Positions 16,943-24,263 of a stretch of DNA of 64,000 nt are shown one piece after another. Origin of the DNA: Clostridium thermosuccinogenes. GTDB lineage: Bacteria > Bacillota > Clostridia > Acetivibrionales > DSM-5807. Within the stretch, counting starts at the first letter, position 1. The number at the start of each line of letters is the position of its first letter. The notes beneath the pieces were generated by a model, which was given only the letters and a program-made list of their open reading frames with translations, did not search any database and was not told where the DNA came from. Where the stretch lies: NCBI RefSeq assembly GCF_002896855.1, contig NZ_CP021850.1:2505665-2569664 (forward strand), read 5' to 3'. The position numbers were made by a program, and so were the translations under genes.

Positions 16943-17079
16943 CTCTATTCTTGTCCTTTCTTTCGCTATCTATTTATGATTCTTGCATTCTGATTGCTCA
17001 TATGCTGCTATTATCAATATATGTTTATTTTCAGCAAGAGTGAATGTACGTCAGTCTATGATATGATATAATGCTGCAA

Positions 17080-17328
17080 TCAATGGCATTTGGCCTTAGT
17101 GCCTTTGTCATTCATTAAGGCAGCCTTGTTTCTGCAGTAGTCCGCTGCCAGAATACAATCCTTCCTGAAAATCCTCGGCTGATGCCTCAGATAACACATG
17201 GCCTTGATTTTGCTTTCATCCATATCAATGACCCTGATGTTCCGTTTTGTGATTTCTTTGCCGCTCTGATACATTATTGTTATAATCCTGTTCTGCTCCT
17301 GAGATGCTTTAAGTATGCTTTCCATCAT
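17080..17328 (-). CDS. Small WYL-like domain protein
   Basis: An 82-residue protein from the ATG at 17328, which has GGGAG 8 nt upstream. The sequence SQEQNRIITIMYQSGKEITKRNIRVIDMDESKIKAMCYLRHQPRIFRKDCILAA follows the beta-sheet pattern of WYL domains (hydrophobic strand, Gly turn, then R.FR and ILAA). It has no helix-turn-helix in this short form. The open frame runs back to 17577 but the extra 83 residues look non-coding. Stand-alone WYL-like modules may bind ligands or nucleotides; role unknown. Confidence 0.6.
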   Translation of the reverse strand: MMESILKASQEQNRIITIMYQSGKEITKRNIRVIDMDESKIKAMCYLRHQPRIFRKDCILAADYCRNKAALMNDKGTKAKCH

Positions 17329-17909
17329 AAAACCATCTCCCGTAAAATTGCTATCATCTAGATCTGGTTTTGAAATATCTGATTGAATAAATGATTGATG
17401 TAGTGCCTTTATAATGAGTGTGGTTTCATAGTCCGCGTTCCATAATGCATGCTTCGTGAGTTTCTTCGATGGCTGCTTTGATTCATTGCCTTTTATGCTT
17501 TTGAAAATAAACAGATATTTCAACTCATTAAATTGCTTAAGAATATTATAGCATAATGCCACAGAAAAATCAAACATATGTTCGAAATATTAGCGAAATG
17601 TTCCATTGAATTTTACTTTGCGCCTTATCAGCAGGCTAAGATAATGCACAATATTTTTCACACTATTGAGCAAAGACATTTCTAGTACGAAGGTAAAATG
17701 ACCAGCATCCATCAACCCAGAAAGGATAATGCTTTACTCTTGAGAAAGTTATACATTTAAATGAAAAGCTTTCACGTTTGGTTGCTTCATTGACCACCAA
17801 AGCTTTACTAGCTGCTATTTTTACAAACAAAAATGAGGCAGTTAGCACCACCCCATTTTATTGCTTCAAGCTTTCGATACAAAACAGTTTAATTTATGTC
17901 AAAGATAAA
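17329..17909. other. Gene-poor stretch
   Basis: About 580 bases with only low-quality open frames lacking ribosome sites. No strong hairpin, tRNA or repeat seen. It may hold the promoter of the WYL-like gene. Confidence 0.4.
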
Positions 17910-18119
17910 TTAAGCCTGCTTGCTCTCGAAATAATCATTCAACTGTTTCAGTACTTCATTTACATCCATACCATGAACAGCACATGCATCTTCTATGCTT
18001 TCGCCGGTCGAAGAAGGACATCCCAGACAATGCAGACCCATATTCAAAAATATAGGAGCAGTTCCCCTGTCCATTCTCAGAACATCAGCTATGATCATAT
18101 CACCAGTTATCTTAGGCAT
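17910..18119 (-). CDS. DUF1858 / hybrid-cluster-protein-associated redox disulfide domain protein
   Basis: A 69-residue protein that is a single DUF1858 domain: ITGDMIIADVLRMDRGTAPIFLNMGLHCLGCPSSTGESIEDACAVHGMD. The paired cysteines in HCLGCPSS are the conserved redox disulfide of the family often linked to hybrid cluster proteins. GGGGAGGG lies 6 nt before the ATG. No hybrid cluster gene is in the window. Likely cytosolic redox or ligand-binding role, not demonstrated. Confidence 0.88.
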   Translation of the reverse strand: MPKITGDMIIADVLRMDRGTAPIFLNMGLHCLGCPSSTGESIEDACAVHGMDVNEVLKQLNDYFESKQA

Positions 18120-18289
18120 TTCTTACCCTCCCCTTATTAAACTCAAAATATATTATACAATAATATTTAATAAAAATATACCCTTAAATTAACCTATCAA
18201 AACAGCCAATATAGAGCAAAAGCTCATGGCAGTAACTTCCTTGCGGCATAAATGCCTGTACAGGTGCTTTCTGACCCGATTTCCAAGCC

Positions 18290-18853
18290 TTAAGAATCGG
18301 CCATTTTCTTATTGATGTATTTTTGCCTTCCGCTTACATACAAATTTTCACCATAGGAATCGATTACAACAATGGCAGGAAAGTCCTTTACCTGAAGTTT
18401 TCGCAAAGCTTCTGTTCCCAGATCAGGAAAAGCTATTATCTCCTCGCTGATTATGGATCTGGCTATCAAGGCTCCGGCACCTCCCAAAGCTCCGAAATAG
18501 ACCGCGCCATGCTTCACCATGGCCGATATCACTTCATCATTTCTCATTCCTTTTCCTACCATACCGCTTAAACCCAACTCAATAAGTTTAGGAGCATATG
18601 CATCCATACGGTAGCTCGTAGTAGGCCCGGCTGAACCTATAACCTCCCCGGGCTTTGCCGGACACGGCCCAACATAATATATTACCTGGTTTCGGATATC
18701 GAAAGGCAATGGCTTGCCGTCGCGCAAAAGCTCTATCATCCTTTTATGGGCAGCATCCCGGGCCGCATAAATCACGCCGTTTATTCTAACCTCGTCTCCG
18801 GCTTTTAATTTTCTCACCGTTTCCTTATCCAAAGGCATGTTTAACTCTATCAA
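18290..18853 (-). CDS. Fe-S fumarate hydratase (class I), beta subunit
   Basis: A 187-residue protein matching the C-terminal half of class I fumarase/L-tartrate dehydratase: PLDKETVRKLKAGDEVRINGVIYAARDAAHKRM, YYVGPCPAKPGEVIGSAGPTTSYRMD, GMVGKG and HGAVYFGALGGAGALIA. With the alpha subunit it interconverts fumarate and malate. The TTG start at 18853 gives MIELNMPLDKE, the usual family N-terminus, with GGTGAG just upstream. Longer reading to 18910 is less likely. It lies 68 nt after the alpha gene in one operon. Confidence 0.92.
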   Translation of the reverse strand: MIELNMPLDKETVRKLKAGDEVRINGVIYAARDAAHKRMIELLRDGKPLPFDIRNQVIYYVGPCPAKPGEVIGSAGPTTSYRMDAYAPKLIELGLSGMVGKGMRNDEVISAMVKHGAVYFGALGGAGALIARSIISEEIIAFPDLGTEALRKLQVKDFPAIVVIDSYGENLYVSGRQKYINKKMADS

Positions 18854-18921
18854 AAATCTCACCGCCAAATATAATTTTCCATCAATTTTGATTTCGGAAA
18901 AGATTGTCAACCATCCGGCTC

Positions 18922-19764
18922 TTACAATTCCGCTTCCGCATGTCTTGTGGCATGACAGCTCATGTTTACCGCTACTGGCAGACCGGCTATATGGGTAGGG
19001 AAAACTTCCACATTCACCGCCAGGGCAGTCAGCCTTCCTCCCATGCCGGCCGGTCCGATACCAAGGTTATTAATGGTTTCCAGCAGCTCATTCTCGAGAT
19101 CATGCACATAATCGATATTGCTTCTCCTGTCAATAGGTCTTAAAAGCGCCTTTTTGGCCAATAGCGCCGCCTTTTCCATGGTACCGCCAATTCCGACTCC
19201 TACAACCACAGGAGGGCATGGGTTAGGTCCGGCCTTATCCACTGTTTCCACCACAAAGCTCTTAACCCCTTCAATTCCGTCGGAGGGCTTCAACATCTTT
19301 ATTGCGCTCATATTTTCACTTCCAAAGCCTTTCGGGGCCACTGTAATCTTCAACCTGTCCCCTTCAACTATACTGTAGTGTATGACAGCAGGCGTGTTGT
19401 CCCCGGTATTTACCCTGTGGATGGGATCTCTTACCACGGACTTTCTTAGATATCCTTCTTCATAGCCCCTTCTTACGCCTTCGTTAATTGCATCTTCCAG
19501 TAGCCCTCCAGTTATGTGAACTTCCTGGCCTATCTCAACAAATACCACAGCCATCCCCGTATCCTGGCATATCGCCATATTATTTTCCCGGGCAATACAG
19601 GCATTTTCAATCAATTGGCTTATCACGCTCCTGCCTATATCGGAATCCTCTTCCCTAAGCCCGCTTTCCATGGCATTCAGTATATCGCCGTTCAGATAGT
19701 AATTGGCATCAATGCACAATTTTTTCACCGTATCTATTATCAGCGCAGTATCAATATTTCTCAT
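18922..19764 (-). CDS. Fe-S fumarate hydratase (class I), alpha subunit
   Basis: A 280-residue protein matching the N-terminal half of class I fumarases. It contains the [4Fe-4S] ligand region NMAICQDTGMAVVFVEIGQ, the PAVIHYSIVEGD segment, GPNPCPPVVVGVGIGGT and the C-terminal MSCHATRHAEAEL. The ATG at 19764 has GGGAGGA 5 nt upstream; an extension to 19830 is not supported. First gene of the two-gene fumarase operon, oxygen-sensitive as usual for anaerobes. Confidence 0.94.
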   Translation of the reverse strand: MRNIDTALIIDTVKKLCIDANYYLNGDILNAMESGLREEDSDIGRSVISQLIENACIARENNMAICQDTGMAVVFVEIGQEVHITGGLLEDAINEGVRRGYEEGYLRKSVVRDPIHRVNTGDNTPAVIHYSIVEGDRLKITVAPKGFGSENMSAIKMLKPSDGIEGVKSFVVETVDKAGPNPCPPVVVGVGIGGTMEKAALLAKKALLRPIDRRSNIDYVHDLENELLETINNLGIGPAGMGGRLTALAVNVEVFPTHIAGLPVAVNMSCHATRHAEAEL

Positions 19765-19872
19765 ATCTTCCTCCCGACATAAAAGGAATGAGCAATTGGC
19801 AGTTGGAACTTCGCAGCCTTTGCCCGTCAATCCGTAATAGACTTTGTGATGTATTCTCCACCCAATAAAGAA

Positions 19873-19901
19873 ATTCTAATACAGTAATTGTAAAAAAGCA
19901 A
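19873..19901 (-). promoter_or_regulatory. Candidate promoter of fumarase operon
   Basis: On the minus strand TTGCTT (19901-19896), a 17-bp spacer, TAGAAT (19878-19873), about 100 nt before the alpha-subunit start. Confidence 0.5.
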
Positions 19902-19938
19902 GTAAAGTATAAATATTAAAGATTTATTCACATTTGTC

Positions 19939-19947
19939 TGATATAAT
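19939..19947 (+). promoter_or_regulatory. Extended -10 of the Usp-like gene
   Basis: TGATATAAT (19939-19947) is an extended -10; the matching -35 at 17 bp is weak (AAGATT). It lies 42 nt before the TTG start at 19989. Confidence 0.5.
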
Positions 19948-19988
19948 TAAGTTTAGGCTTATATATGGACTTGGAAAGGGGTTATGAG

Positions 19989-20381
19989 TTGAATACACCA
20001 AAAAAAATACTTGTTTGCGTTACTCAGCAGAAAACTTGTGAAAGGCTTATCAAAAAAGCAGCCAAGCTTAAAGACAGCCCGGAAGATGAGCTTTTTGTCA
20101 TACATGTTGCGAAAAACGAATGGAATTTCCTTGATAATATAAAAGAAGGTGAAGCGCTGGAATATCTTTTTGATATATCAAAAACTGTTGGAGCAAATCT
20201 GACTGTGTTAAGGTCGGACAGCATCGTCAAGACGATCAGTGATTTTGTTCATGATAACAGGATTAATTATGTAATATTAGGAGAATCTCCCAACGACCAT
20301 AAGGAGAATAAATTTGCAGAAGAACTGAAGTCACAGACAAAAAATGTAGAGATTATTGTCATACCTCAACAGGAATTTTGA
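19989..20381 (+). CDS. Universal stress protein-like nucleotide-binding fold protein
   Basis: A 130-residue alpha/beta protein: KKILVCVTQQKTCERLIKKAAKL opens like the Usp part of KdpD (ILVCV...S..LI..A..LA). Then come a DELFVIHVAKNEW strand, a TVLRSDSIVKTISDFVHDNRINYVILGES segment and VEIIVIP at the end. The family binds ATP or nucleotides or acts as a small regulator. TTG start with GAAAGGGG 7 nt upstream. It is monocistronic. Confidence 0.78.
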   Translation: MNTPKKILVCVTQQKTCERLIKKAAKLKDSPEDELFVIHVAKNEWNFLDNIKEGEALEYLFDISKTVGANLTVLRSDSIVKTISDFVHDNRINYVILGESPNDHKENKFAEELKSQTKNVEIIVIPQQEF

Positions 20382-20511
20382 TGTTAATTATAAAAATTTG
20401 TAATTTTGTGTATTTTGAAGGAAAATTATACACCTTTTTGTAATAAATTTCAATATATATTTGTAACTACATTAAAATATAGTTCTTCCTGCCTAATTTG
20501 AAGCTAAAAGC

Positions 20512-20540
20512 TTGACTTGATGCGACTTTCATTATAAAAT
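20512..20540 (+). promoter_or_regulatory. Promoter of hup
   Basis: TTGACT (20512-20517), a 17-bp spacer, TAAAAT (20535-20540). The 5' leader is about 25 nt. Confidence 0.8.
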
Positions 20541-20542
20541 AA

Positions 20543-20549
20543 TGTCGAA
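20543..20549 (+). promoter_or_regulatory. Candidate Spo0A box at the hup start site
   Basis: TGTCGAA, an exact match to the 0A-box core, lies 3 nt after the hup -10, on top of the predicted transcription start. A 7-mer can occur by chance. Confidence 0.4.
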
Positions 20550-20572
20550 TTCCAAATATAGGAGGTTAACTT

Positions 20573-20848
20573 ATGAACAAGACTGATTTAGTTAATTCTA
20601 TCGCAGCAAAATCCGGACTTAACAAGAAAAACAGCGAGGCTGCTCTCAATGCTTTCATCTCTTCTGTTGAAGAAGCTTTGGCAAAGGGAGATAAAGTAGT
20701 TCTCGTTGGTTTTGGTACTTTCGAGGTTAGAAAGAGAGCTGCAAGAAAAGGCAGAAATCCTCAGACCAAGAAGGAAATCACAATACCAGCATCAAACGCT
20801 CCAGTATTCAAAGCAGGAAAAGGCTTAAAAGATATAGTTAACAAATAA
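20573..20848 (+). CDS. hup: HU-type nucleoid DNA-binding protein
   Basis: A 91-residue HU/IHF-family protein: MNKTDLVNSIAAKSGLNKKNSEAALNAF, GDKVVLVGFGTFEVRKRAARKGRNPQT (DNA-binding arm region) and IPASNAPVFKAGKGLKD. It bends and compacts DNA as a dimer. A textbook AGGAGG precedes the ATG; single gene with strong promoter and terminator. Confidence 0.98.
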   Translation: MNKTDLVNSIAAKSGLNKKNSEAALNAFISSVEEALAKGDKVVLVGFGTFEVRKRAARKGRNPQTKKEITIPASNAPVFKAGKGLKDIVNK

Positions 20849-20865
20849 GTACCGCACTACAAACC

Positions 20866-20906
20866 AAAATGCGCCCCGCTTACAAACCAAAGGCGGCGCA
20901 TTTTTT
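20866..20906 (+). terminator. hup terminator
   Basis: AAAATGCGCC and GGCGCATTTT form a 10-bp stem, followed by further T residues (six T in total after the A). Confidence 0.9.
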
Positions 20907-20931
20907 ATGGCCATTTTTCAGTTTAAAAGAC

Positions 20932-21018
20932 AGACTACGGTCTTTACCGAAGCCATTATGCAGTATGTAGATGCGGAATTTCCAACAGCTTAAGGATAGA
21001 CTAAAGCCTTTGCCGAAG
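20932..21018. repeat. Two imperfect 21-bp direct repeats between hup and spo0A
   Basis: The 21-mers at 20932-20952 and 20998-21018 share the pattern AGACTA-N4-CTTT-N-CCGAAG (16 of 21 identical). They lie downstream of the spo0A stop codon. The second can form a small AGCCTT/AAGGCT hairpin. Confidence 0.45.
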
Positions 21019-21040
21019 GCTCGGCCTAGGTGCGGCACTG

Positions 21041-21847
21041 TCACTCAATACCCAGGCTTAGCCTCGCTTTATCGGCTATAAGTGCAATAAACTCCGAATT
21101 GCTGGGTTTACTCCTGATTTTATTCGGGCAATATCCAAGAGTTGATTCTATGTGCTTAAGATCCCCTTTTTTCCATGCTCCGTCAATTGCATTTCTTATT
21201 GCGCGCTCCACCCGTTGAGGTGTGGAATTAAATTTTTTGGCAACGGACGGATACAATATCTTGGTCATAGAGTAAAGAATATTTGGGCTTTTAATCACCT
21301 GAATAACCGCTTCCCTTATGTACTGGTATCCTGTCACATGGGGAGGCACACCGACACTGCGTATAAGATTGGTAACCAACGTCTCCATGTCATGTTTAAA
21401 AGAATGGCTATCCTGGAAGGTTTTCTTTTTTAACTGCTGCTTTTCATGATTGAAAAGAGTATAGCATTTATACTTGTATATTTCTCGGATTCTGGACACC
21501 AGAACGTCCATATCAAAAGGCTTGACAATATAATATCCTGCTCCCAATGCCATCGCCTTTTGAATAAAAATATCCTGTCCCAGTGCAGTAAGAACAATAA
21601 AAGAAGGTTTGTTGCCGGATTTGACCGAAGACATTTTTTCCAGAACGCCAAGCCCATCAAGGTTGGGCATTATGATATCCAGTAATACAACATCGGGTTT
21701 CAAGGATTTTATCATGCTGATGGCTTGTAAACCGTCCCGGGCAATACCTGCAACATCCATATCACTAACACGGCTTATATATTCCTGAAGGAGATTGCCA
21801 AACTGCACATTATCGTCGGCAATCAATATGGAAATTTTCTCACTCAT
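21041..21847 (-). CDS. spo0A: Stage 0 sporulation response regulator Spo0A
   Basis: A 268-residue protein. Receiver domain (residues 1-120): acidic pocket DDN near the start, phospho-acceptor Asp in VVLLDIIMPNLDG, and Lys in YYIVKPFD. The C-terminal Spo0A DNA-binding domain has TGYQYIREAVIQVIKSPNIL, LYPSVAKKFNSTPQRVERAIRNAIDGAW and the NSEFIALIADK end. It is the master regulator of sporulation. The start is odd: GGAGG abuts the ATG and an AGGAG lies 13 nt upstream, so translation initiation is probably weak. No spoIVB lies upstream, unlike in most clostridia. Confidence 0.97.
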   Translation of the reverse strand: MSEKISILIADDNVQFGNLLQEYISRVSDMDVAGIARDGLQAISMIKSLKPDVVLLDIIMPNLDGLGVLEKMSSVKSGNKPSFIVLTALGQDIFIQKAMALGAGYYIVKPFDMDVLVSRIREIYKYKCYTLFNHEKQQLKKKTFQDSHSFKHDMETLVTNLIRSVGVPPHVTGYQYIREAVIQVIKSPNILYSMTKILYPSVAKKFNSTPQRVERAIRNAIDGAWKKGDLKHIESTLGYCPNKIRSKPSNSEFIALIADKARLSLGIE

Positions 21848-22144
21848 CCTCCAAATTCAACTCCTAAAGCAAATTGGGTAACGGACATGAAATATGTTCG
21901 TCAATATGAAAAGCTACTATTTCTACCGGCTTCATCTTATATTAAAGCAAAGACAATAACTCACCAACACAGCTCAACGTTCTAAAAGGCGAAAAAATTT
22001 TCCGCCTTCTTGTGCAAACAACCGGTATCTCCACCTATAAAAATCATATAACATATTTCAGTCTTATTATAAATTATAACAAATAAAGTAATTTTTTGTA
22101 TACAGGTTTTATCGTAACCAGCAATTTGCTTATGATCCTAGAGT
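21848..22144 (-). other. spo0A upstream region
   Basis: About 300 bases. Two overlapping TATAAT boxes on the minus strand (about 22062-22080) could drive spo0A, but their -35 elements are poor. A hairpin at 21986-22008 lies between them and spo0A. No exact 0A box seen. Confidence 0.4.
21986..22008 (-). terminator. Hairpin between aroK and spo0A
   Basis: AAGGCG and CGCCTT flank an A/T loop that can extend the stem (AAAA/TTTT). It may end the aroA-aroK transcript or act in the spo0A leader; the T-tract is short. Confidence 0.4.
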
Positions 22145-22645
22145 TTATTTTAAATTCAATTGCTTTATTATATCCTCAGCTATATCTTTGGCTTCCCTGA
22201 CAGAGCAATCGATAGTTATATCCGCATATTTTTGGTACAAGGGTTTTCTCTCATTGTAAACATCCAAAAGGCTTTTGCCTTCTTCCCTGGCAAACCTCCT
22301 CCCGGGAGATAGCCTGCTTACTACCGTCTCGTAGCTGATATCGAGAAAAATGACTGTTCCCATCGCCTTGAGGTGGCTCATCGAAGCCTCTCCATATATA
22401 ACGCTACCGCCGGTGGCAATCACGCTATTGGCTGCATCAAGGCTGTTTATAACCTCATCCTGTATGCTTAAAAACTTATCTAAACCATCAAAGTTTACAA
22501 TATCCTTCAGGGGCTTCTTCGCCTTCTCCAGGATCAGCTGGTCCGTATCTATGAACCTCCTCCCCAGAGCCTTTGCGAGATAACTCCCTACTGTGCTTTT
22601 CCCTGAATTGGGCATGCCAATCAATATAATATTATTGATATTCAC
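22145..22645 (-). CDS. aroK: Shikimate kinase
   Basis: A 166-residue P-loop kinase: Walker A GMPNSGKST (residues about 10-18), FIDTDQLI substrate/Mg motif, ATGGS (GGG-motif variant), and lid SPGRRFAREEGKSLLDVYNERKPLYQKYAD. It phosphorylates shikimate at O3 in aromatic amino acid synthesis. GTG start with GGGAGAG 7 nt upstream. It follows aroA by 36 nt, the next-but-one step of the same pathway, so the two are an operon. Confidence 0.94.
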   Translation of the reverse strand: MNINNIILIGMPNSGKSTVGSYLAKALGRRFIDTDQLILEKAKKPLKDIVNFDGLDKFLSIQDEVINSLDAANSVIATGGSVIYGEASMSHLKAMGTVIFLDISYETVVSRLSPGRRFAREEGKSLLDVYNERKPLYQKYADITIDCSVREAKDIAEDIIKQLNLK

Positions 22646-22681
22646 ACTAAATCTCTCCCTGATAAATAAACTAGATCATAT

Positions 22682-23959
22682 TTATGACTGTTCGACAAGC
22701 TCGGCATTTCCCCCGCAGGCTTTGACTAAATCTACGAATTCGGGAAATGTGACGCTTATGGATTCAGCTGTGTCTATTACCGTATCTCCGTCTATATTCA
22801 ACCCCGCCACGGCAAGAGCCATCACAATGCGATGATCCCCATGCCCGTTCAAAGGACAGCCCTTTAACTTGCTCTGACGGATAATCAGTCCGTCGGGAAG
22901 CTCTTCCACATCAGCTCCAAGTTTGCTCAACTCTTCATACATTACGCGAATTCTGTCCGTCTCTTTCAACCTGGCTTGGGGTACATTGATAAGACGGGTT
23001 TCCCCTTCTGCAAAGCACCCGGCTACAGCCATCGCAGGAAGAGCGTCGGGTATTGAATTCATATCGATTTCCCTGCCTATGAGCTCACGTCCTGAAATAG
23101 TTATGTTTTTACCATCAATCCTCACTTCAGCCCCCATGCTTTTCAGGATGTCCAGCACCTGTCTGTCTCCCTGGGGGTCCGAAATATCCAGGTTCTCCAG
23201 TATAAATTCACCTCCGGAGATGGCTGCCAGCACCATAAAAAATGTGGCCGAAGAAAAGTCTCCCGGTATTACTTCCTTGAAAGGCTTATATTTTTGGCCT
23301 CCCGGTATGTAAAAGGTCTTGTATGAGCTGTTTTCATACCTGATATTCTGTTTATCCAGCCACCAAAGGGTGATATCCACATAAGGCACCTCATTTAATC
23401 GTATTATATCTATTTCAGTATCCTTCTCCAGAAGTGGTGTGCTTATAAGCAGCGCTGAAAGATACTGGGACGTGACCGAATCAAGGGGTGTCCGGCCTCC
23501 GGTCATCCTTCCCTTTACAACTAACGGTGCCCTGCCGTCCCCTCTTGTGGAAAAAGCCTGCGCACCAAGGTTATTAAGAGCTTCGAGAAGCGGTCCTATA
23601 GGCCTTCTACGTATCTGCTCATCCCCGGTGAAAACCGAATATCCGTCTCCCAAAGCCGAAGCCGCAGTGGCAAACCTCAAGGTTGTGCCGGAATTTCCCA
23701 CATCTATAACATTATCCGGAACCTTCGGAATTCCGTTAAATCCGTCAACAATATACCGATCCTTTTCTATTTTCACGTCTGCTCCCATAGCCTTGCATGT
23801 TTTTACCGCCGATACGGCATCATCAGATATCAAAGGATTTATTATCTCAGACCTGCCCTCCGCCAAGCTTGCTATAAATAAAGCCCGGATGGTATGCGAT
23901 TTAGACCCTGGGATTTTGACTCTCCCGCTGGTTTTGGACCTGCTGACCTTCAACAGCAT
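22682..23959 (-). CDS. aroA: 3-phosphoshikimate 1-carboxyvinyltransferase (EPSP synthase)
   Basis: A 425-residue inside-out barrel enzyme with PGSKSHTIRALFIASLAEG, the GNSGTTLRF motif, SSATFFMV, the LKETDRI motif and GDHRIVMA. It joins phosphoenolpyruvate to shikimate-3-phosphate. The ATG at 23959 is preferred (GGGAGG 10 nt upstream); the ATG at 23968 is only 1-2 nt from that site. Residue context NSGTTLRF fits a glyphosate class call only with alignment. First gene of the aroA-aroK pair. Confidence 0.96.
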   Translation of the reverse strand: MLLKVSRSKTSGRVKIPGSKSHTIRALFIASLAEGRSEIINPLISDDAVSAVKTCKAMGADVKIEKDRYIVDGFNGIPKVPDNVIDVGNSGTTLRFATAASALGDGYSVFTGDEQIRRRPIGPLLEALNNLGAQAFSTRGDGRAPLVVKGRMTGGRTPLDSVTSQYLSALLISTPLLEKDTEIDIIRLNEVPYVDITLWWLDKQNIRYENSSYKTFYIPGGQKYKPFKEVIPGDFSSATFFMVLAAISGGEFILENLDISDPQGDRQVLDILKSMGAEVRIDGKNITISGRELIGREIDMNSIPDALPAMAVAGCFAEGETRLINVPQARLKETDRIRVMYEELSKLGADVEELPDGLIIRQSKLKGCPLNGHGDHRIVMALAVAGLNIDGDTVIDTAESISVTFPEFVDLVKACGGNAELVEQS

Positions 23960-24165
23960 TTTGTACATTCCTCCCTACCATGCTACAATTGAAACTAACA
24001 TTTAAACTATATACTAATATACATAATAATATAAGTCAAATAATATCGCAGATGCTGCATGTATTTGTTTATTTTTATCTATACTGCTAAGCTTCCTGAT
24101 TTCTTCTTCCTGCTTCTTTATCCTATCTCTTATATCAATAGTATACCATAACATGTAATGATTGC

Positions 24166-24209
24166 ATAAAAAACCGGCAAGTACGGCTCAACATGCCTTA
24201 CTTACCGAT
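24166..24209 (-). terminator. Terminator of the VTC-DUF4956-CotH operon
   Basis: On the minus strand CGGTAAGTAAGGC and GCCGTACTTGCCG form a 13-bp stem with one mismatch and a 7-nt loop, followed by GTTTTTTAT. Confidence 0.85.
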
Positions 24210-24263
24210 TATCCGACTCCTTAGGCTACAGCTGCGGGTAAACCCGTTGCCAGCTTTATATAT

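Noticed and set aside
17329-17577. N-terminal extension of the WYL-like gene
   Set aside because: A strong ribosome site sits before the internal ATG at 17328, and the extension looks non-coding.
17663-17851. Minus-strand 62-residue frame
   Set aside because: No ribosome site, no family resemblance and poor codon pattern.
22685-22697. Spo0A-box-like TGTCGAA on the minus strand near the end of aroA
   Set aside because: It lies inside the aroA coding sequence, away from a recognisable promoter.
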